The notes below the pieces were generated by a model, which was given only the letters and a program-made list of their open reading frames with translations, searched no databases and had not been told where the DNA came from. Shown here piece after piece: positions 1-7,253 of a stretch of 38,745 nucleotides of DNA. This stretch comes from Cytobacillus gottheilii. GTDB lineage: Bacteria; Bacillota; Bacilli; Bacillales; Cytobacillaceae. The stretch lies in the NCBI RefSeq assembly GCF_900166665.1, contig NZ_LT800494.1, positions 3,199,167-3,237,911 of the forward strand, written 5' to 3'. Numbering within the stretch: the first letter of the stretch is position 1; each line of letters opens with the position of its first letter. Made by a program: the position numbers and the translations under genes.

Positions 1-491
1 GGAAATTGCCCTTTATATTTATAATTCAATGAATGCTCGACAGTTGCCCAAAAGTTCATAGCAAGCGTTCTGATTTGAATCTCGGCTAATATTTTCTTTT
101 CACCTTGAATTGTTTGCACAGGATAAGATATAACAACATGATAGGAACGATATCCGCTTGCCTTTTTGTGTGAAATATAGTCGCGTTCTTCTACAATCTC
201 AAAATCATTTCGAAGCCTTAACAATTCCACCACTTTTCTTATATCATCTACAAACTGGCACATCATCCTTAAGCCAGCAATATCCTGCATGTCTGATTCA
301 AGGCGATCCAGCGGTATTCCCTTTTGATTTGCTTTATCTAATATGCTTGCAATGGGCTTTACCCTTCCCGTTACAAATTCAATCGGGGAATGAACAGAAT
401 TCATCTCGAATTGACTTCTCATTCCTTTAAGCTTTACTTTTAACTCATCCACGGCTTGCTTATATGGAGCCAAAAAAAGATCCCAATGCAT
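1..491 (-). CDS. yjbM: Small (p)ppGpp synthetase RelQ/SasB (YjbM), C-terminus beyond window
   Basis: Cytosolic small alarmone synthetase that transfers pyrophosphate from ATP to GDP/GTP to make (p)ppGpp. The reverse strand reads M-H-W-D-L-F-L-A-P-Y from an ATG at 489-491 preceded by AAAGGGTGG. It continues open to base 1, so 163 codons of a protein usually near 210 residues are present. Family hallmarks visible are IEFVTGRVK, the DIAGLRMMCQF segment, SGYRSYH and the EIQIRTLAMNFWATVEHSLNYKYKG block of the RelA/SpoT synthetase fold. There is no HD hydrolase domain upstream. In B. subtilis yjbM follows yjbL and precedes the NAD kinase gene; here yjbL is also upstream on the same strand, but separated by a repeat array. 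The 3' part was lost only to the window edge. Confidence 0.93.
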   Translation of the reverse strand, partial: MHWDLFLAPYKQAVDELKVKLKGMRSQFEMNSVHSPIEFVTGRVKPIASILDKANQKGIPLDRLESDMQDIAGLRMMCQFVDDIRKVVELLRLRNDFEIVEERDYISHKKASGYRSYHVVISYPVQTIQGEKKILAEIQIRTLAMNFWATVEHSLNYKYKGQF

Positions 492-505
492 AAATACCAC
501 CCTTT

Positions 506-810
506 AAGAAAAGCGTAAGCGCCTTGCTCAGCCCCGACAAGCATAAGGCGAGCTGGCTAGAAGGTTGTTCTTTAACCTTCTGGACAGATTGACTTATGAC
601 CTCGAGGGGCTAGGCGCTGAAGCTAGACATTAAGAAAAGCGTAAGGCGCTTGCTCAGGGGCGACAAGCATAAGACAAACCAGGCGGAAGGTTGTTCTTTA
701 ACCTTTTGACTGGATTGGCTTATGACCTCGAGCCCCTAGCGCCTGAAGCTAGACATTAAGAAAAGCGTAAGCGCCTTGGCTATAACGGCTTTTAACGCCT
801 TACTCTAGAC
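506..810 (+). repeat. Tandem array of a structured ~126 bp intergenic repeat (two full copies, one internally deleted)
   Basis: Copies begin at 506, 632 and 758, an exact 126 bp period. Each starts AAGAAAAGCGTAAG and ends near GCTAGAC or CTCTAGAC. Copies 1 and 2 are about 123 bp; copy 3 (758-810) keeps only the two ends. Each full copy can fold as a long hairpin. The terminal stem is AGCGCC with GGCGCT. Then come a GGGGC/GCCCC stem, CATAAG with CTTATG, and an inner AGAAGGTT/AACCTTCT hairpin. The first two stems are swapped in strand between copies 1 and 2, so pairing is kept while sequence changes. The array separates yjbL from yjbM. A related array lies inverted at about 35527-35826. Confidence 0.88.
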
Positions 811-837
811 ATCAAGAAAAATATAAAATAAAATTCC

Positions 838-1227
838 TTATTTTTGTACCATTTCTTGAAAAATGCTTTCAACCTTTTCTACCATGTGTTCACCGTAATT
901 ACTGTTGCCGCTAATATTTTCGACAAGGTAGGAAAGCTCATCATGGAATGCAGGTAAAATTAACTCTGAATTGCCGTTTGTCAACTTTACAATTGCATTA
1001 GCTTGATTTGCATCCCTTAAGTACCTCCACAAATGCTCTGGCAGTATTAAATATGTATAATCATCATTCACTTCCAATATGTAAACAAAAGCCAAGTGAT
1101 CAGAATCAACCAACATCTGCTCCATTGGCTTTATGCTGGCAGTGTTATATCCTTGTTCAAGTGATAAAATAAGTTCATTATCTTTTTCTTGGAAAATTGC
1201 GTTTGTAACAGTCAATTTATTATTCAT
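838..1227 (-). CDS. yjbL: Conserved hypothetical protein YjbL (UPF0738 family)
   Basis: A 129-residue soluble, acidic protein of unknown function, recognised as YjbL from its sequence and its place next to yjbM. No signal peptide, membrane segment or catalytic motif is evident. Two adjacent ATG codons (1230 and 1227) follow a GGAGG. The second gives a 7-base spacing and is preferred, although the first (spacing 4) cannot be excluded. It diverges from yjbK across about 200 bp. Between yjbL and the downstream yjbM lies the 126 bp repeat array, which may uncouple the two genes. Confidence 0.8.
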   Translation of the reverse strand: MNNKLTVTNAIFQEKDNELILSLEQGYNTASIKPMEQMLVDSDHLAFVYILEVNDDYTYLILPEHLWRYLRDANQANAIVKLTNGNSELILPAFHDELSYLVENISGNSNYGEHMVEKVESIFQEMVQK

Positions 1228-1300
1228 CATCCTACCTCCAGACTCAAACCTTATTTTATCATATCATCCATAAAAAACTAAAGAAAACTTGCCAATTGGT

Positions 1301-1329
1301 TAAGCCTAAAAGGCGAGCCACTAGGCTTA
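1301..1329. promoter_or_regulatory. Inverted repeat between divergent yjbL and yjbK
   Basis: TAAGCCTA at 1301-1308 and its exact complement TAGGCTTA at 1322-1329 enclose a 13-base loop. It lies in the divergent intergenic region, about 45 bp upstream of the yjbK -35 element and 75 bp upstream of yjbL. No T tract follows on either strand, so an operator or simple dyad is more likely than a terminator. Function is not known. Confidence 0.3.
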
Positions 1330-1372
1330 GCTGTAATTTCTCATAGATAAAACATAGCATTTTGGCGCATCA

Positions 1373-1401
1373 TTGCAGTTTCCGTTTATGATTGCCATAA
1401 T
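1373..1401 (+). promoter_or_regulatory. Candidate SigA promoter of yjbK
   Basis: TTGCAG (1373-1378), a 17-base spacer and CATAAT (1396-1401) form a good SigA-type promoter. Predicted start is near 1408, giving a leader of about 27 nt before the yjbK ATG at 1435. Confidence 0.55.
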
Positions 1402-1434
1402 AATGAATAATAGCATTGAAAGGAACTGAAAAAT

Positions 1435-2028
1435 ATGGATAAACATATAGAAATTGAATTTAAAAATATGCTGACTAAAAGTGAATTTGAATTACTAAAG
1501 GAATCTTTGAAGTTTAATGCAGAAGATTTTAAGTCACAAACAAATTATTATTTTGACACACCTGATTTCCAGTTGAAGAAGAAACACAGTGCCTTAAGAA
1601 TCCGTGAGAAAAATGGATATTATGAACTTACACTGAAACAGCCGCATGAACACGGTTTATTAGAATCAAATGATACTTTAACTGCAGAAACGGCACAAAA
1701 AGCAATACATGCAAAAAATTTAAATCAGAAGGAACTATTGCAGCATGAAATCCTTTCAATTATTAACGATAATGGAATTGCTATAGAAGATTTAACCCTT
1801 TTTGGTTCTTTAAAAACCATCAGAGCAGAAAAAAAATACAAAGACGGATTGCTTGTACTGGACAATAGTTACTATTTAAATGAAGTAGATTATGAGTTAG
1901 AATATGAAGTAAGCGATCGGGCAAATGGCGAAGTGATTTTCGGAGACCTACTTGCTGAATATCGCATTCCAATAAGAAAAACTGAAAATAAAGTAAGACG
2001 TTTATATAATAGAAAGTCTAGCTTATAG
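1435..2028 (+). CDS. yjbK: CYTH-domain protein YjbK
   Basis: A 197-residue cytosolic protein of the CYTH (triphosphate tunnel metalloenzyme) family. Residues 6-10 form the diagnostic ExExK motif (EIEFK). The ladder of alternating charged strands continues with the LRIREK and ELTLKQP segments and a C-terminal ELEYEV-type strand, as expected for an eight-stranded tunnel that binds triphosphate and metal. Substrate is not determined in this family branch; tripolyphosphatase or adenylate-type chemistry are both known elsewhere. The ATG follows AAAGGAA. It diverges from yjbL and is followed by yjbJ after 86 bp. Its position near a (p)ppGpp synthetase suggests nucleotide or polyphosphate metabolism, which is inference only. 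Confidence 0.85.
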   Translation: MDKHIEIEFKNMLTKSEFELLKESLKFNAEDFKSQTNYYFDTPDFQLKKKHSALRIREKNGYYELTLKQPHEHGLLESNDTLTAETAQKAIHAKNLNQKELLQHEILSIINDNGIAIEDLTLFGSLKTIRAEKKYKDGLLVLDNSYYLNEVDYELEYEVSDRANGEVIFGDLLAEYRIPIRKTENKVRRLYNRKSSL

Positions 2029-2114
2029 CATTTTGATTAACAAACCTTCTAGCAAACAGCCACTTGCAAATTTTAATACATTCTTATACTTCTAATAAAG
2101 GAGCTACCACATAG

Positions 2115-2762
2115 ATGAATGTCAATCAATTAAAGGTTATGCTTGAACTGCAGGCATTGCAAAACTTTAATGCCTCCAGCCCGTCTAATAGTGAGAATTC
2201 AATGTTCAATGACCTATTGACCAATTTCTTAGCCAGCGGCAGCACATCAGCTTCTCATTCACAAATGTCTAATTCCCTTGGAGCCGTTGCTTCACTTGTG
2301 CCGCTTACAAACAAGAATTCAATGATGAGCACCTCGAGCACTCTCATGCCCTTGAGTTTATCTAAGCTATCTGGCACAAAAACGAACAGCAGCTACAACG
2401 ATCTAATCGAAAAAGCATCAGAATTATACAATGTACCAGCAAAACTGATACAATCTGTCATTAAACAAGAATCAAATTTTAATGCTAACGCAGTTAGTCA
2501 TGCTGGAGCTTCTGGGTTAATGCAACTAATGCCAAGTACAGCAAAAGGACTTGGTGTTAATAATATCTTTGATCCTCAAGAAAATGTATTTGCCGGGACA
2601 AAATATTTACGGCAAATGCTGGACAAATACGATGGCAATGTTGAACTTGCCTTAGCAGCTTATAATGCAGGACCCGGAAATGTTGATAAATACAACGGAA
2701 TCCCTCCTTTTAATGAAACAAGAAATTACGTCAAAAAGGTCACCACCTCTTATTTTGCCTAA
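2115..2762 (+). CDS. yjbJ: Lytic transglycosylase (SLT domain) YjbJ
   Basis: A 215-residue peptidoglycan lytic transglycosylase. Residues 1-90 are low-complexity, rich in Ser, Asn and Met, with no recognisable signal peptide. From about residue 95 to the end is a goose-type SLT domain. Glu119 in KQES is the expected catalytic acid, followed by the SGLMQLMP block and the AYNAGPGNV block. The fold cleaves glycan strands to 1,6-anhydromuropeptides. How the protein reaches the wall without a clear signal sequence is not visible, a feature I believe it shares with its B. subtilis relative. The ribosome site AAAGGAG lies 11 bases before the ATG, somewhat far. A strong terminator follows at 2774-2814. 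Confidence 0.88.
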   Translation: MNVNQLKVMLELQALQNFNASSPSNSENSMFNDLLTNFLASGSTSASHSQMSNSLGAVASLVPLTNKNSMMSTSSTLMPLSLSKLSGTKTNSSYNDLIEKASELYNVPAKLIQSVIKQESNFNANAVSHAGASGLMQLMPSTAKGLGVNNIFDPQENVFAGTKYLRQMLDKYDGNVELALAAYNAGPGNVDKYNGIPPFNETRNYVKKVTTSYFA

Positions 2763-2773
2763 TACTTTCCGAG

Positions 2774-2814
2774 AAGACTGCTGCAGCAAATATAATTGCT
2801 GCAGCAGTCTTTCT
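2774..2814 (+). terminator. Rho-independent terminator after yjbJ
   Basis: A perfect 16 bp stem, AAGACTGCTGCAGCAA (2774-2789) with its complement (2796-2811), has a 6-base loop and is followed by TTCTTT. It isolates yjbJ from yjbI. Confidence 0.85.
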
Positions 2815-3214
2815 TTATACACTTTCAGAAAGCATAAGACTGGAAAAGAGCTAGCCTTTATAAGGGAGGATTGAAATTGAAAAGTATATCCCCATCCCTA
2901 AGCAAATCCTCCCAGCGCAATTATCCTTCAGCAGTTCCTTAGAAAGACAAATTTTACTCAACAGCATACCTGCCGCTCACTGTATTCATCTTCTAAACAT
3001 CTTAAAAATGCTGTTTGTTTGAGATATCTTGATTTCATTGATAAAATATAAACAGAATATCTCACTTAACCATGATAAACCTATTAATTATCATATCTAC
3101 AGTCATAGTTCGCTTTTCATAAAGCTCATATAAAAGGACTGCGGTAGAATTAACTAGTAGTGCTTTGTGCGATTACAGTGGCGTTGCACTAATTTTATAA
3201 AGGGAGTAATGAAT
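2815..3214 (+). other. Intergenic region upstream of yjbI, no established gene
   Basis: About 400 bp without a convincing gene. It holds a 21-codon TTG-started frame (2877-2942) with GGGAGGA in front of it. It also has a candidate promoter at 3019-3047 (TTGAGA, 17 bases, TAAAAT) and two dyads. These are GAGATAT at 3021-3027 with ATATCTC at 3057-3063, and ATGATAA at 3072-3078 with TTATCAT at 3088-3094. The dyads flank or follow the candidate -10 and could be regulator sites for the yjbI-yjbH operon. None matches a motif I can name. Confidence 0.4.
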
Positions 3215-3622
3215 ATGACAGGAAATATGCAGACACCATTCGATATGATCGGTGAAAATAAGCTACATCAGCTTGTTGACGCATTTTACCATAGAGTTGC
3301 AGAGCATCCTGATCTCGCTCCTATTTTTCCAAAAACATTAGAAGAAACAGCCAGGAAACAAAAGCAATTTCTCACACAATACTTAGGCGGGCCGCAAATT
3401 TATACAGCCGAGCATGGTCACCCAATGCTTAGAGCCAGGCATCTGCCATTCGAAATTACACCGTTGCGAGCACGTGCATGGATCACTTGTATGCATGAGG
3501 CAATGGACGAAGTGGAGCTTACTGGCCCTATTAGAGAGGATTTCTTTGCCCGGCTAAGCCTGACTGCCCAGCATATGATTAATACACCAGATAAAGAAGA
3601 AATGAAAGGTGAGAGCTCTTGA
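3215..3622 (+). CDS. yjbI: Truncated haemoglobin YjbI (trHbO type)
   Basis: A 135-residue group II truncated haemoglobin that binds haem and O2 in the cytosol. Starting at the ATG at 3215 (AAGGGAG 8 bases upstream) puts the proximal haem histidine at His76 in RARHLPF. It puts distal-pocket Tyr25 at B10 and Trp89 at G8, matching the numbering of the B. subtilis protein. Upstream in-frame ATG and GTG codons at 3209 and 3167 fit the ribosome site less well. The stop overlaps the TTG start of spxH by four bases, so the two are translationally coupled. The pairing of an oxygen or peroxide-reactive globin with the Spx-degradation adaptor suggests a shared response to oxidative or thiol stress. Confidence 0.92.
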   Translation: MTGNMQTPFDMIGENKLHQLVDAFYHRVAEHPDLAPIFPKTLEETARKQKQFLTQYLGGPQIYTAEHGHPMLRARHLPFEITPLRARAWITCMHEAMDEVELTGPIREDFFARLSLTAQHMINTPDKEEMKGESS

Positions 3623-4500
3623 ACAATCATGAACGATTTGAATCAAAGATGGCGTCTCCCCATTGCCATGGCAATGAAAAGAAACCATTGGAATTGTACA
3701 TGTTCCTTGATCCTTTATGTCCTGAATGCTGGGCTCTAGAACCAATTATTAAAAAGCTGACGATTGAATATGGCCGCTATTTTTCAATCAAACATGTGTT
3801 AAGCGGCAAATTAGCTGCCTTAAATATGGGCCGTAAAAAGAATTACGAAAACATTGCAGAGCTTTGGGAAAAAACGGCAAGCCGTTCAGGAATGTCTTGT
3901 GACGGAAATCTATGGTTCGAAAACCCAATCTCCTCGCCCTATTTGGCGTCTATTGCCATTAAAGCGGCTGAGCTTCAAGGAAGAAAATCAGGAATTCGCT
4001 TCTTAAGAAAATTGCAGGAAGTGCTCTTTCTTGAAAAACAGAATGTTTCAAACTTTGAAGTATTAAAGGATTGTGCCAGAGATACAGGTTTAGATGTAGT
4101 TGAATTTGTGGCTGATATGCATTCAGAAAGTGCAGCTAAAGCCTTTCAGTGTGATTTAAAAATTACCGCTGAAATGGAAGTTGAAGAAATCCCTACTCTT
4201 GTATTTTTTAATGAAAATATTGAAGAAGAGGGCATTAAAGTAACCGGTTATTATTCTTATGATATTTATGAGCAAATTTTAGAAGAGATGCTTCCTGAAC
4301 AGCCTGAAAAGTCACCATTACCAGCTATTGAAGAGTTTTTGGCCTATTTTAAGCTTGTTGCTTCCAAAGAAATCGCTGTTGTTTATAATATGAATGAAGC
4401 TGAAGTAAATAGAGAAATGAAAAAACTGCAGCTAAAACAGGTAGCAGAGCCTGTACCAGCAAAATACGGACAATTTTGGAAGTATTGCAGTAAGAACTAA
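3619..4500 (+). CDS. spxH: ClpXP adaptor protein SpxH (YjbH)
   Basis: A 293-residue adaptor that delivers the redox regulator Spx to the ClpXP protease. The N-terminus carries a His/Cys-rich HCHG motif (residues 15-18). A DsbA/thioredoxin-like segment follows with CPEC (Cys34-Cys37) in DPLCPECW, then the SRSGMSCDG block, conserved in this family. The start is a TTG at 3619 overlapping the yjbI stop; the nearby ATG at 3629 is out of frame. The next in-frame Met is residue 11, and starting there would still keep the HCHG motif. The substrate gene spx lies about 5.4 kb away on the other strand. A strong hairpin terminator abuts the stop codon. Confidence 0.92.
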   Translation: MNNHERFESKMASPHCHGNEKKPLELYMFLDPLCPECWALEPIIKKLTIEYGRYFSIKHVLSGKLAALNMGRKKNYENIAELWEKTASRSGMSCDGNLWFENPISSPYLASIAIKAAELQGRKSGIRFLRKLQEVLFLEKQNVSNFEVLKDCARDTGLDVVEFVADMHSESAAKAFQCDLKITAEMEVEEIPTLVFFNENIEEEGIKVTGYYSYDIYEQILEEMLPEQPEKSPLPAIEEFLAYFKLVASKEIAVVYNMNEAEVNREMKKLQLKQVAEPVPAKYGQFWKYCSKN

Positions 4501-4525
4501 GCTATGCCAATTGGCATAGCTTTTT
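4499..4525 (+). terminator. Terminator of yjbI-spxH
   Basis: AAGCTATGCC (4499-4508), a loop of AATT and GGCATAGCTT (4513-4522), followed by Ts. The stem begins inside the spxH stop codon. Confidence 0.85.
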
Positions 4526-4604
4526 GTATTGCTAACAGTCTAAAGTAGAATAAGCGATGTATTTTAAGAGCTGTAAAGTGATTTGATTTTTAGAAGAGGG
4601 TCTC

Positions 4605-4638
4605 AAAAAAGGATTCTCGCCGACTAGCGATCTTTTTT
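4605..4638 (+). terminator. Possible second terminator-like hairpin downstream of spxH
   Basis: A run of A (4605-4610) and TCGC (4617-4620) face GCGA (4627-4630) and a run of T (4633-4638), with GA pairing to TC between them. The A/T symmetry would let it act on either strand. It lies between the spxH terminator and the roxS terminator and may be a fail-safe. Confidence 0.4.
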
Positions 4639-4696
4639 CTAAATTAGCAGCTGCCTCGTAATTCTACCGTGCAGCTCACTTATACTTTCTGAAAAA

Positions 4697-4813
4697 ATGA
4701 AAAAGCCATGCTCTTTTGCACGGCTCTTCATATACATAAACGAACAAAGGGGATGGGAGAAATTTTTTCACGATCAAACAAAGGGGTATATGTTTGCTTG
4801 TGATTAACTTCAC
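4697..4813 (-). ncRNA. roxS: Small regulatory RNA RoxS (RsaE)
   Basis: A roughly 117-nt trans-acting sRNA conserved from Bacillus to Staphylococcus. It base-pairs C-rich loops with the ribosome sites of central-metabolism mRNAs to adjust the NAD+/NADH balance. On the minus strand the two hallmark CCCCUUUG motifs are present (complements at 4779-4786 and 4745-4752). Between them is AAAAAATTTCTCCCATCCCC, as in RsaE. A hairpin AGCCGTGC/GCATGGCT (complement at 4704-4725) followed by a U tract ends the RNA. The locus lies between yizD and yjbH, the same place as in B. subtilis. Promoter elements lie at 4820-4848. The 5' end is predicted, not measured. Confidence 0.92.
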
Positions 4814-4815
4814 AA
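4798..4815 (-). promoter_or_regulatory. Rex-like operator over the roxS start site
   Basis: The minus strand reads TTGTGAAGTTAATCACAA. This is an 18 bp near-palindrome matching the Rex half-sites TTGTGAA and TTCACAA with one mismatch. It overlaps the predicted +1 of roxS. Rex is the NADH-sensing repressor, so roxS would be induced when NADH is high. This agrees with what is known for roxS in B. subtilis. Confidence 0.7.
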
Positions 4816-4819
4816 CCAT

Positions 4820-4848
4820 AATATATCATGAGATTTTATGAACATCAA
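4820..4848 (-). promoter_or_regulatory. SigA promoter of roxS
   Basis: On the minus strand TTGATG (complement at 4843-4848), a 17-base spacer and TATATT (complement at 4820-4825). The predicted start near 4813 leads directly into the RsaE-like sequence. Confidence 0.75.
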
Positions 4849-4863
4849 CTCTTTTGTGCTTTT

Positions 4864-4895
4864 ATTCACATTATTGTCAAAAATTCAATTCACAT
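4864..4895 (-). promoter_or_regulatory. Two ResD-like sites upstream of roxS
   Basis: The minus strand carries ATGTGAAT twice (complements at 4864-4871 and 4888-4895), spaced 24 bp, about two helical turns. They lie 16 to 47 bp upstream of the roxS -35. The octamer resembles the TTTGTGAAT core bound by the response regulator ResD, a known activator of roxS. Confidence 0.5.
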
Positions 4896-4974
4896 AGCAG
4901 ATTCATTTTTTCTAGGACAAATTCATAAAGTAAACTAATTGGTGTTTACGGAAATATGTAAGGAGGTTGCACGC

Positions 4975-5148
4975 ATGAAGAAAGTTCAATTTTTCTTAAT
5001 CCTGGCAGTATTGATATTCTGCTTTTTTCTGAATATCTTAGGTTTGTTAAAGCTTGTTCCCATTTTTATTACTGCCCCATTATTGTTTGTTGCTTTAATT
5101 ACGTTTATCTCCTTCTTAAATAATAGAAATCGATTTAAAGGATTTTGA
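4975..5148 (+). CDS. yizD: Small membrane protein YizD
   Basis: A 57-residue hydrophobic protein with two predicted membrane segments (about residues 4-22 and 25-46) and a short basic C-terminus (NNRNRF). The ATG at 4975 is preceded by AAGGAGGT at 4960-4967, an almost perfect ribosome site. The open frame 12 codons upstream has no such site. It is assigned to yizD mainly by position: divergent from roxS and convergent with pepF. Function is unknown. It shares a bidirectional terminator with pepF. Confidence 0.65.
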   Translation: MKKVQFFLILAVLIFCFFLNILGLLKLVPIFITAPLLFVALITFISFLNNRNRFKGF

Positions 5149-5220
5149 TTTATGTTCGTGAAACTTATCATCGTTTCTTAAATACTGATCAGCTCTTTTT
5201 CCCTTCATTCATACATACCA

Positions 5221-5260
5221 AAAGGCAGCCACTTTTTATATAAAACGTGGCTGCCTTTTT
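5221..5260. terminator. Bidirectional terminator between yizD and pepF
   Basis: AAAGGCAGCCAC (5221-5232) and GTGGCTGCCTTT (5247-5258), with A and T runs on the outer flanks. It serves yizD on the plus strand and pepF on the minus strand. Confidence 0.85.
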
Positions 5261-5275
5261 AAAATCAGGAAGGTT

Positions 5276-7096
5276 TTAAGATAAAAGTTCTTCCATTTCA
5301 TTTAGTTTTTCTTCAAACACTTTACATGCGTCTTCAATAGCTTGCTTGCTCGTCATATCTACTCCAGCTTTTTTGAGAACCTCAATTGGATAATCTGAGC
5401 TTCCCGCTTTCAGGAATTCCAGATAGCGATCAACAGCAGGCTGTCCCTCTTCTAAAATTTGTTTGCTTAAAGCAGTAGCCGCACTGTATCCTGTTGCATA
5501 TTGATATACATAGTAATTGTAATAGAAGTGAGGAATTCTAGACCACTCAAGGCCAATTTCCTCATCAATAATTATATCTTCTTCACCAAAATATTTTTTA
5601 TTTAATTCATAATAAGCTTCTGTTAAGGATTCTGCTGTTAACGCTTCATTATTTTGAGCTTTTTCATGAATAATATGTTCAAATTCAGCAAACATCGTTT
5701 GACGGAAAACAGTTCCTCTAAACCCTTCAAGGAAATGATTGAGAAGATAGAGACGTTTTTTATCATCGTCAATTGTTTTCAGCAAGTAATCATTTAAAAG
5801 AGCTTCATTGCAAGTAGAGGCTACTTCTGCAACGAAGATTGAATAATTCCCGTACGGATAAGGCTGATTTTTTCTTGTGTAATAGCTGTGTACAGAGTGG
5901 CCAAACTCATGTGCTAAAGTAAATAAGTTATTCACATTGTCTTGCCAGTTCATTAGGATATATGGATTCGTTCCATATGTTCCAGATGAATAAGCACCGC
6001 TTCTTTTTCCTTTATTTTCTTGTACATCGACCCAGCGGTTTTCAAAGCCTTCTTTAAGGACATTTAAATAATCTTCTCCTAATGGTGCCAGTCCCTTTAA
6101 AATATGCTCCTTCGCCTCGTCATATGTAACCTCCATTTTCACATCCTTTACTAAAGGTGTGTAGAGGTCATACATATGCAATTCATCTAGACCAAGGACT
6201 TTCTTGCGCAATTTAACATAGCGGTGCAGCAGGTGAAGGTTATCATTAATTGTACTGACTAAGTTATCATAAACACTCTCTGGAATATTATTATTAGCAA
6301 GTGCTGCTTGTCTTGCTGAATCATATTTCCTGATTTGAGCGTTAAAATTATGATTTTTCACGTTCCCGCTTAAAGTACTTGCAAAGGTATTCTTAAATTG
6401 CCCATATGTGCCGTATACTGCCTTAAATGCATCATGACGCACACTTTGATCATCACTCTCTAGGAAGCGCACATAACGGCCATGTGTGACCTCCACCTCA
6501 TTGCCGTTCTCATCTTTAATAGCAGGAAATTCAAGGTCTGCATTATTAAGTGCTCCAAAAGTGTTGCTGGATGACCCAAGCACTTCTGACGCCTGTGCTA
6601 GCAATGCCTCCTGCTCAGCAGATAATACATGTGGCCGCTGTAAATTGATTTCATCTAGTGCATGCTTATAAAGCTGCAGTTCCTTCTTCTCTGATAAAAA
6701 GCGTTCTAATTTTTCTTCCTCGATAGCAAGAAGCTCTGGCACGACATAAGCTAGAGCTGCGCCTGCTTTCGAATAAACAGTTTTAATTCGGTCTTCCATT
6801 CCCTGATACTTCGAATTTGTTGTATCCTGATCATATTTCATATGCGCATATGTATATAGCTTGCTTAATCTAGATAGCAAATGATCTTGATACTGAAGTG
6901 CTTCATATAATATGTCTGCACTTTCTCCAAGTTTACTTTCATACTTAGCCGCGTCTGGTATTAAAGCCTCAACCGCTTTAAATTCCTTTTCCCAAACCTC
7001 GTCTGTCGCAAAAATATCTTCAAGTCTCCAAGTATCTTCAACTGCAATTTCACTTCTTGCCGGCAATTTTTGCACAGCAGCAGTTTCATTTGTCAT
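5276..7096 (-). CDS. pepF: Oligoendopeptidase F (M3B zinc metallopeptidase)
   Basis: A 606-residue cytosolic zinc peptidase that cleaves oligopeptides, probably downstream of peptide uptake by the Opp and App transporters encoded in this window. The M3 active site HEFGH lies near residues 396-400, with a downstream glutamate in the family-specific VAEVAST block that completes the zinc site. The C-terminal YQYATGYSAA stretch is also typical of PepF. The start chosen is the ATG at 7096 (MTNETAAV), with GGAGGGG 8 bases upstream. An in-frame extension of 20 hydrophobic residues to 7156 has no ribosome site and would create a false signal peptide. It appears monocistronic with a terminator at 5221-5260. 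Confidence 0.93.
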   Translation of the reverse strand: MTNETAAVQKLPARSEIAVEDTWRLEDIFATDEVWEKEFKAVEALIPDAAKYESKLGESADILYEALQYQDHLLSRLSKLYTYAHMKYDQDTTNSKYQGMEDRIKTVYSKAGAALAYVVPELLAIEEEKLERFLSEKKELQLYKHALDEINLQRPHVLSAEQEALLAQASEVLGSSSNTFGALNNADLEFPAIKDENGNEVEVTHGRYVRFLESDDQSVRHDAFKAVYGTYGQFKNTFASTLSGNVKNHNFNAQIRKYDSARQAALANNNIPESVYDNLVSTINDNLHLLHRYVKLRKKVLGLDELHMYDLYTPLVKDVKMEVTYDEAKEHILKGLAPLGEDYLNVLKEGFENRWVDVQENKGKRSGAYSSGTYGTNPYILMNWQDNVNNLFTLAHEFGHSVHSYYTRKNQPYPYGNYSIFVAEVASTCNEALLNDYLLKTIDDDKKRLYLLNHFLEGFRGTVFRQTMFAEFEHIIHEKAQNNEALTAESLTEAYYELNKKYFGEEDIIIDEEIGLEWSRIPHFYYNYYVYQYATGYSAATALSKQILEEGQPAVDRYLEFLKAGSSDYPIEVLKKAGVDMTSKQAIEDACKVFEEKLNEMEELLS

Positions 7097-7253
7097 CGTA
7101 TTGTCCCCTCCAGTAAATAATGCAATAAATAGTAGTGGTAATTTTAACAATAGCACTATAGGTTACTTCTCCTTTACTCCGAAAATTCCTGCTATTTTCC
7201 GTAATTTTATATCAAGGTCTCATCCTATTCTGTGCTAAAAGCCTTTTTTTCAT

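Noticed and set aside
158..430. 90-codon plus-strand frame opposite yjbM
   Set aside because: The minus strand encodes an unmistakable (p)ppGpp synthetase over the same bases.
506..810. CRISPR array
   Set aside because: Only two full copies and one deleted copy with a 126 bp unit, no spacers and no cas genes; the units are hairpin repeats.
838..1230. Earlier ATG of yjbL at 1230
   Set aside because: Only 4 bases from GGAGG; the ATG at 1227 has a 7-base spacing. The difference is one residue and cannot be settled from sequence alone.
4697..4811. 45-codon GTG-started frame on the minus strand inside roxS
   Set aside because: No ribosome site, and it runs through the terminator hairpin. The match to RsaE, the promoter and the terminator explain the sequence better.
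7097..7156. N-terminal extension of pepF that looks like a signal peptide
   Set aside because: No ribosome site at the upstream start, whereas GGAGGGG stands 8 bases before the ATG at 7096. PepF is a cytosolic enzyme.
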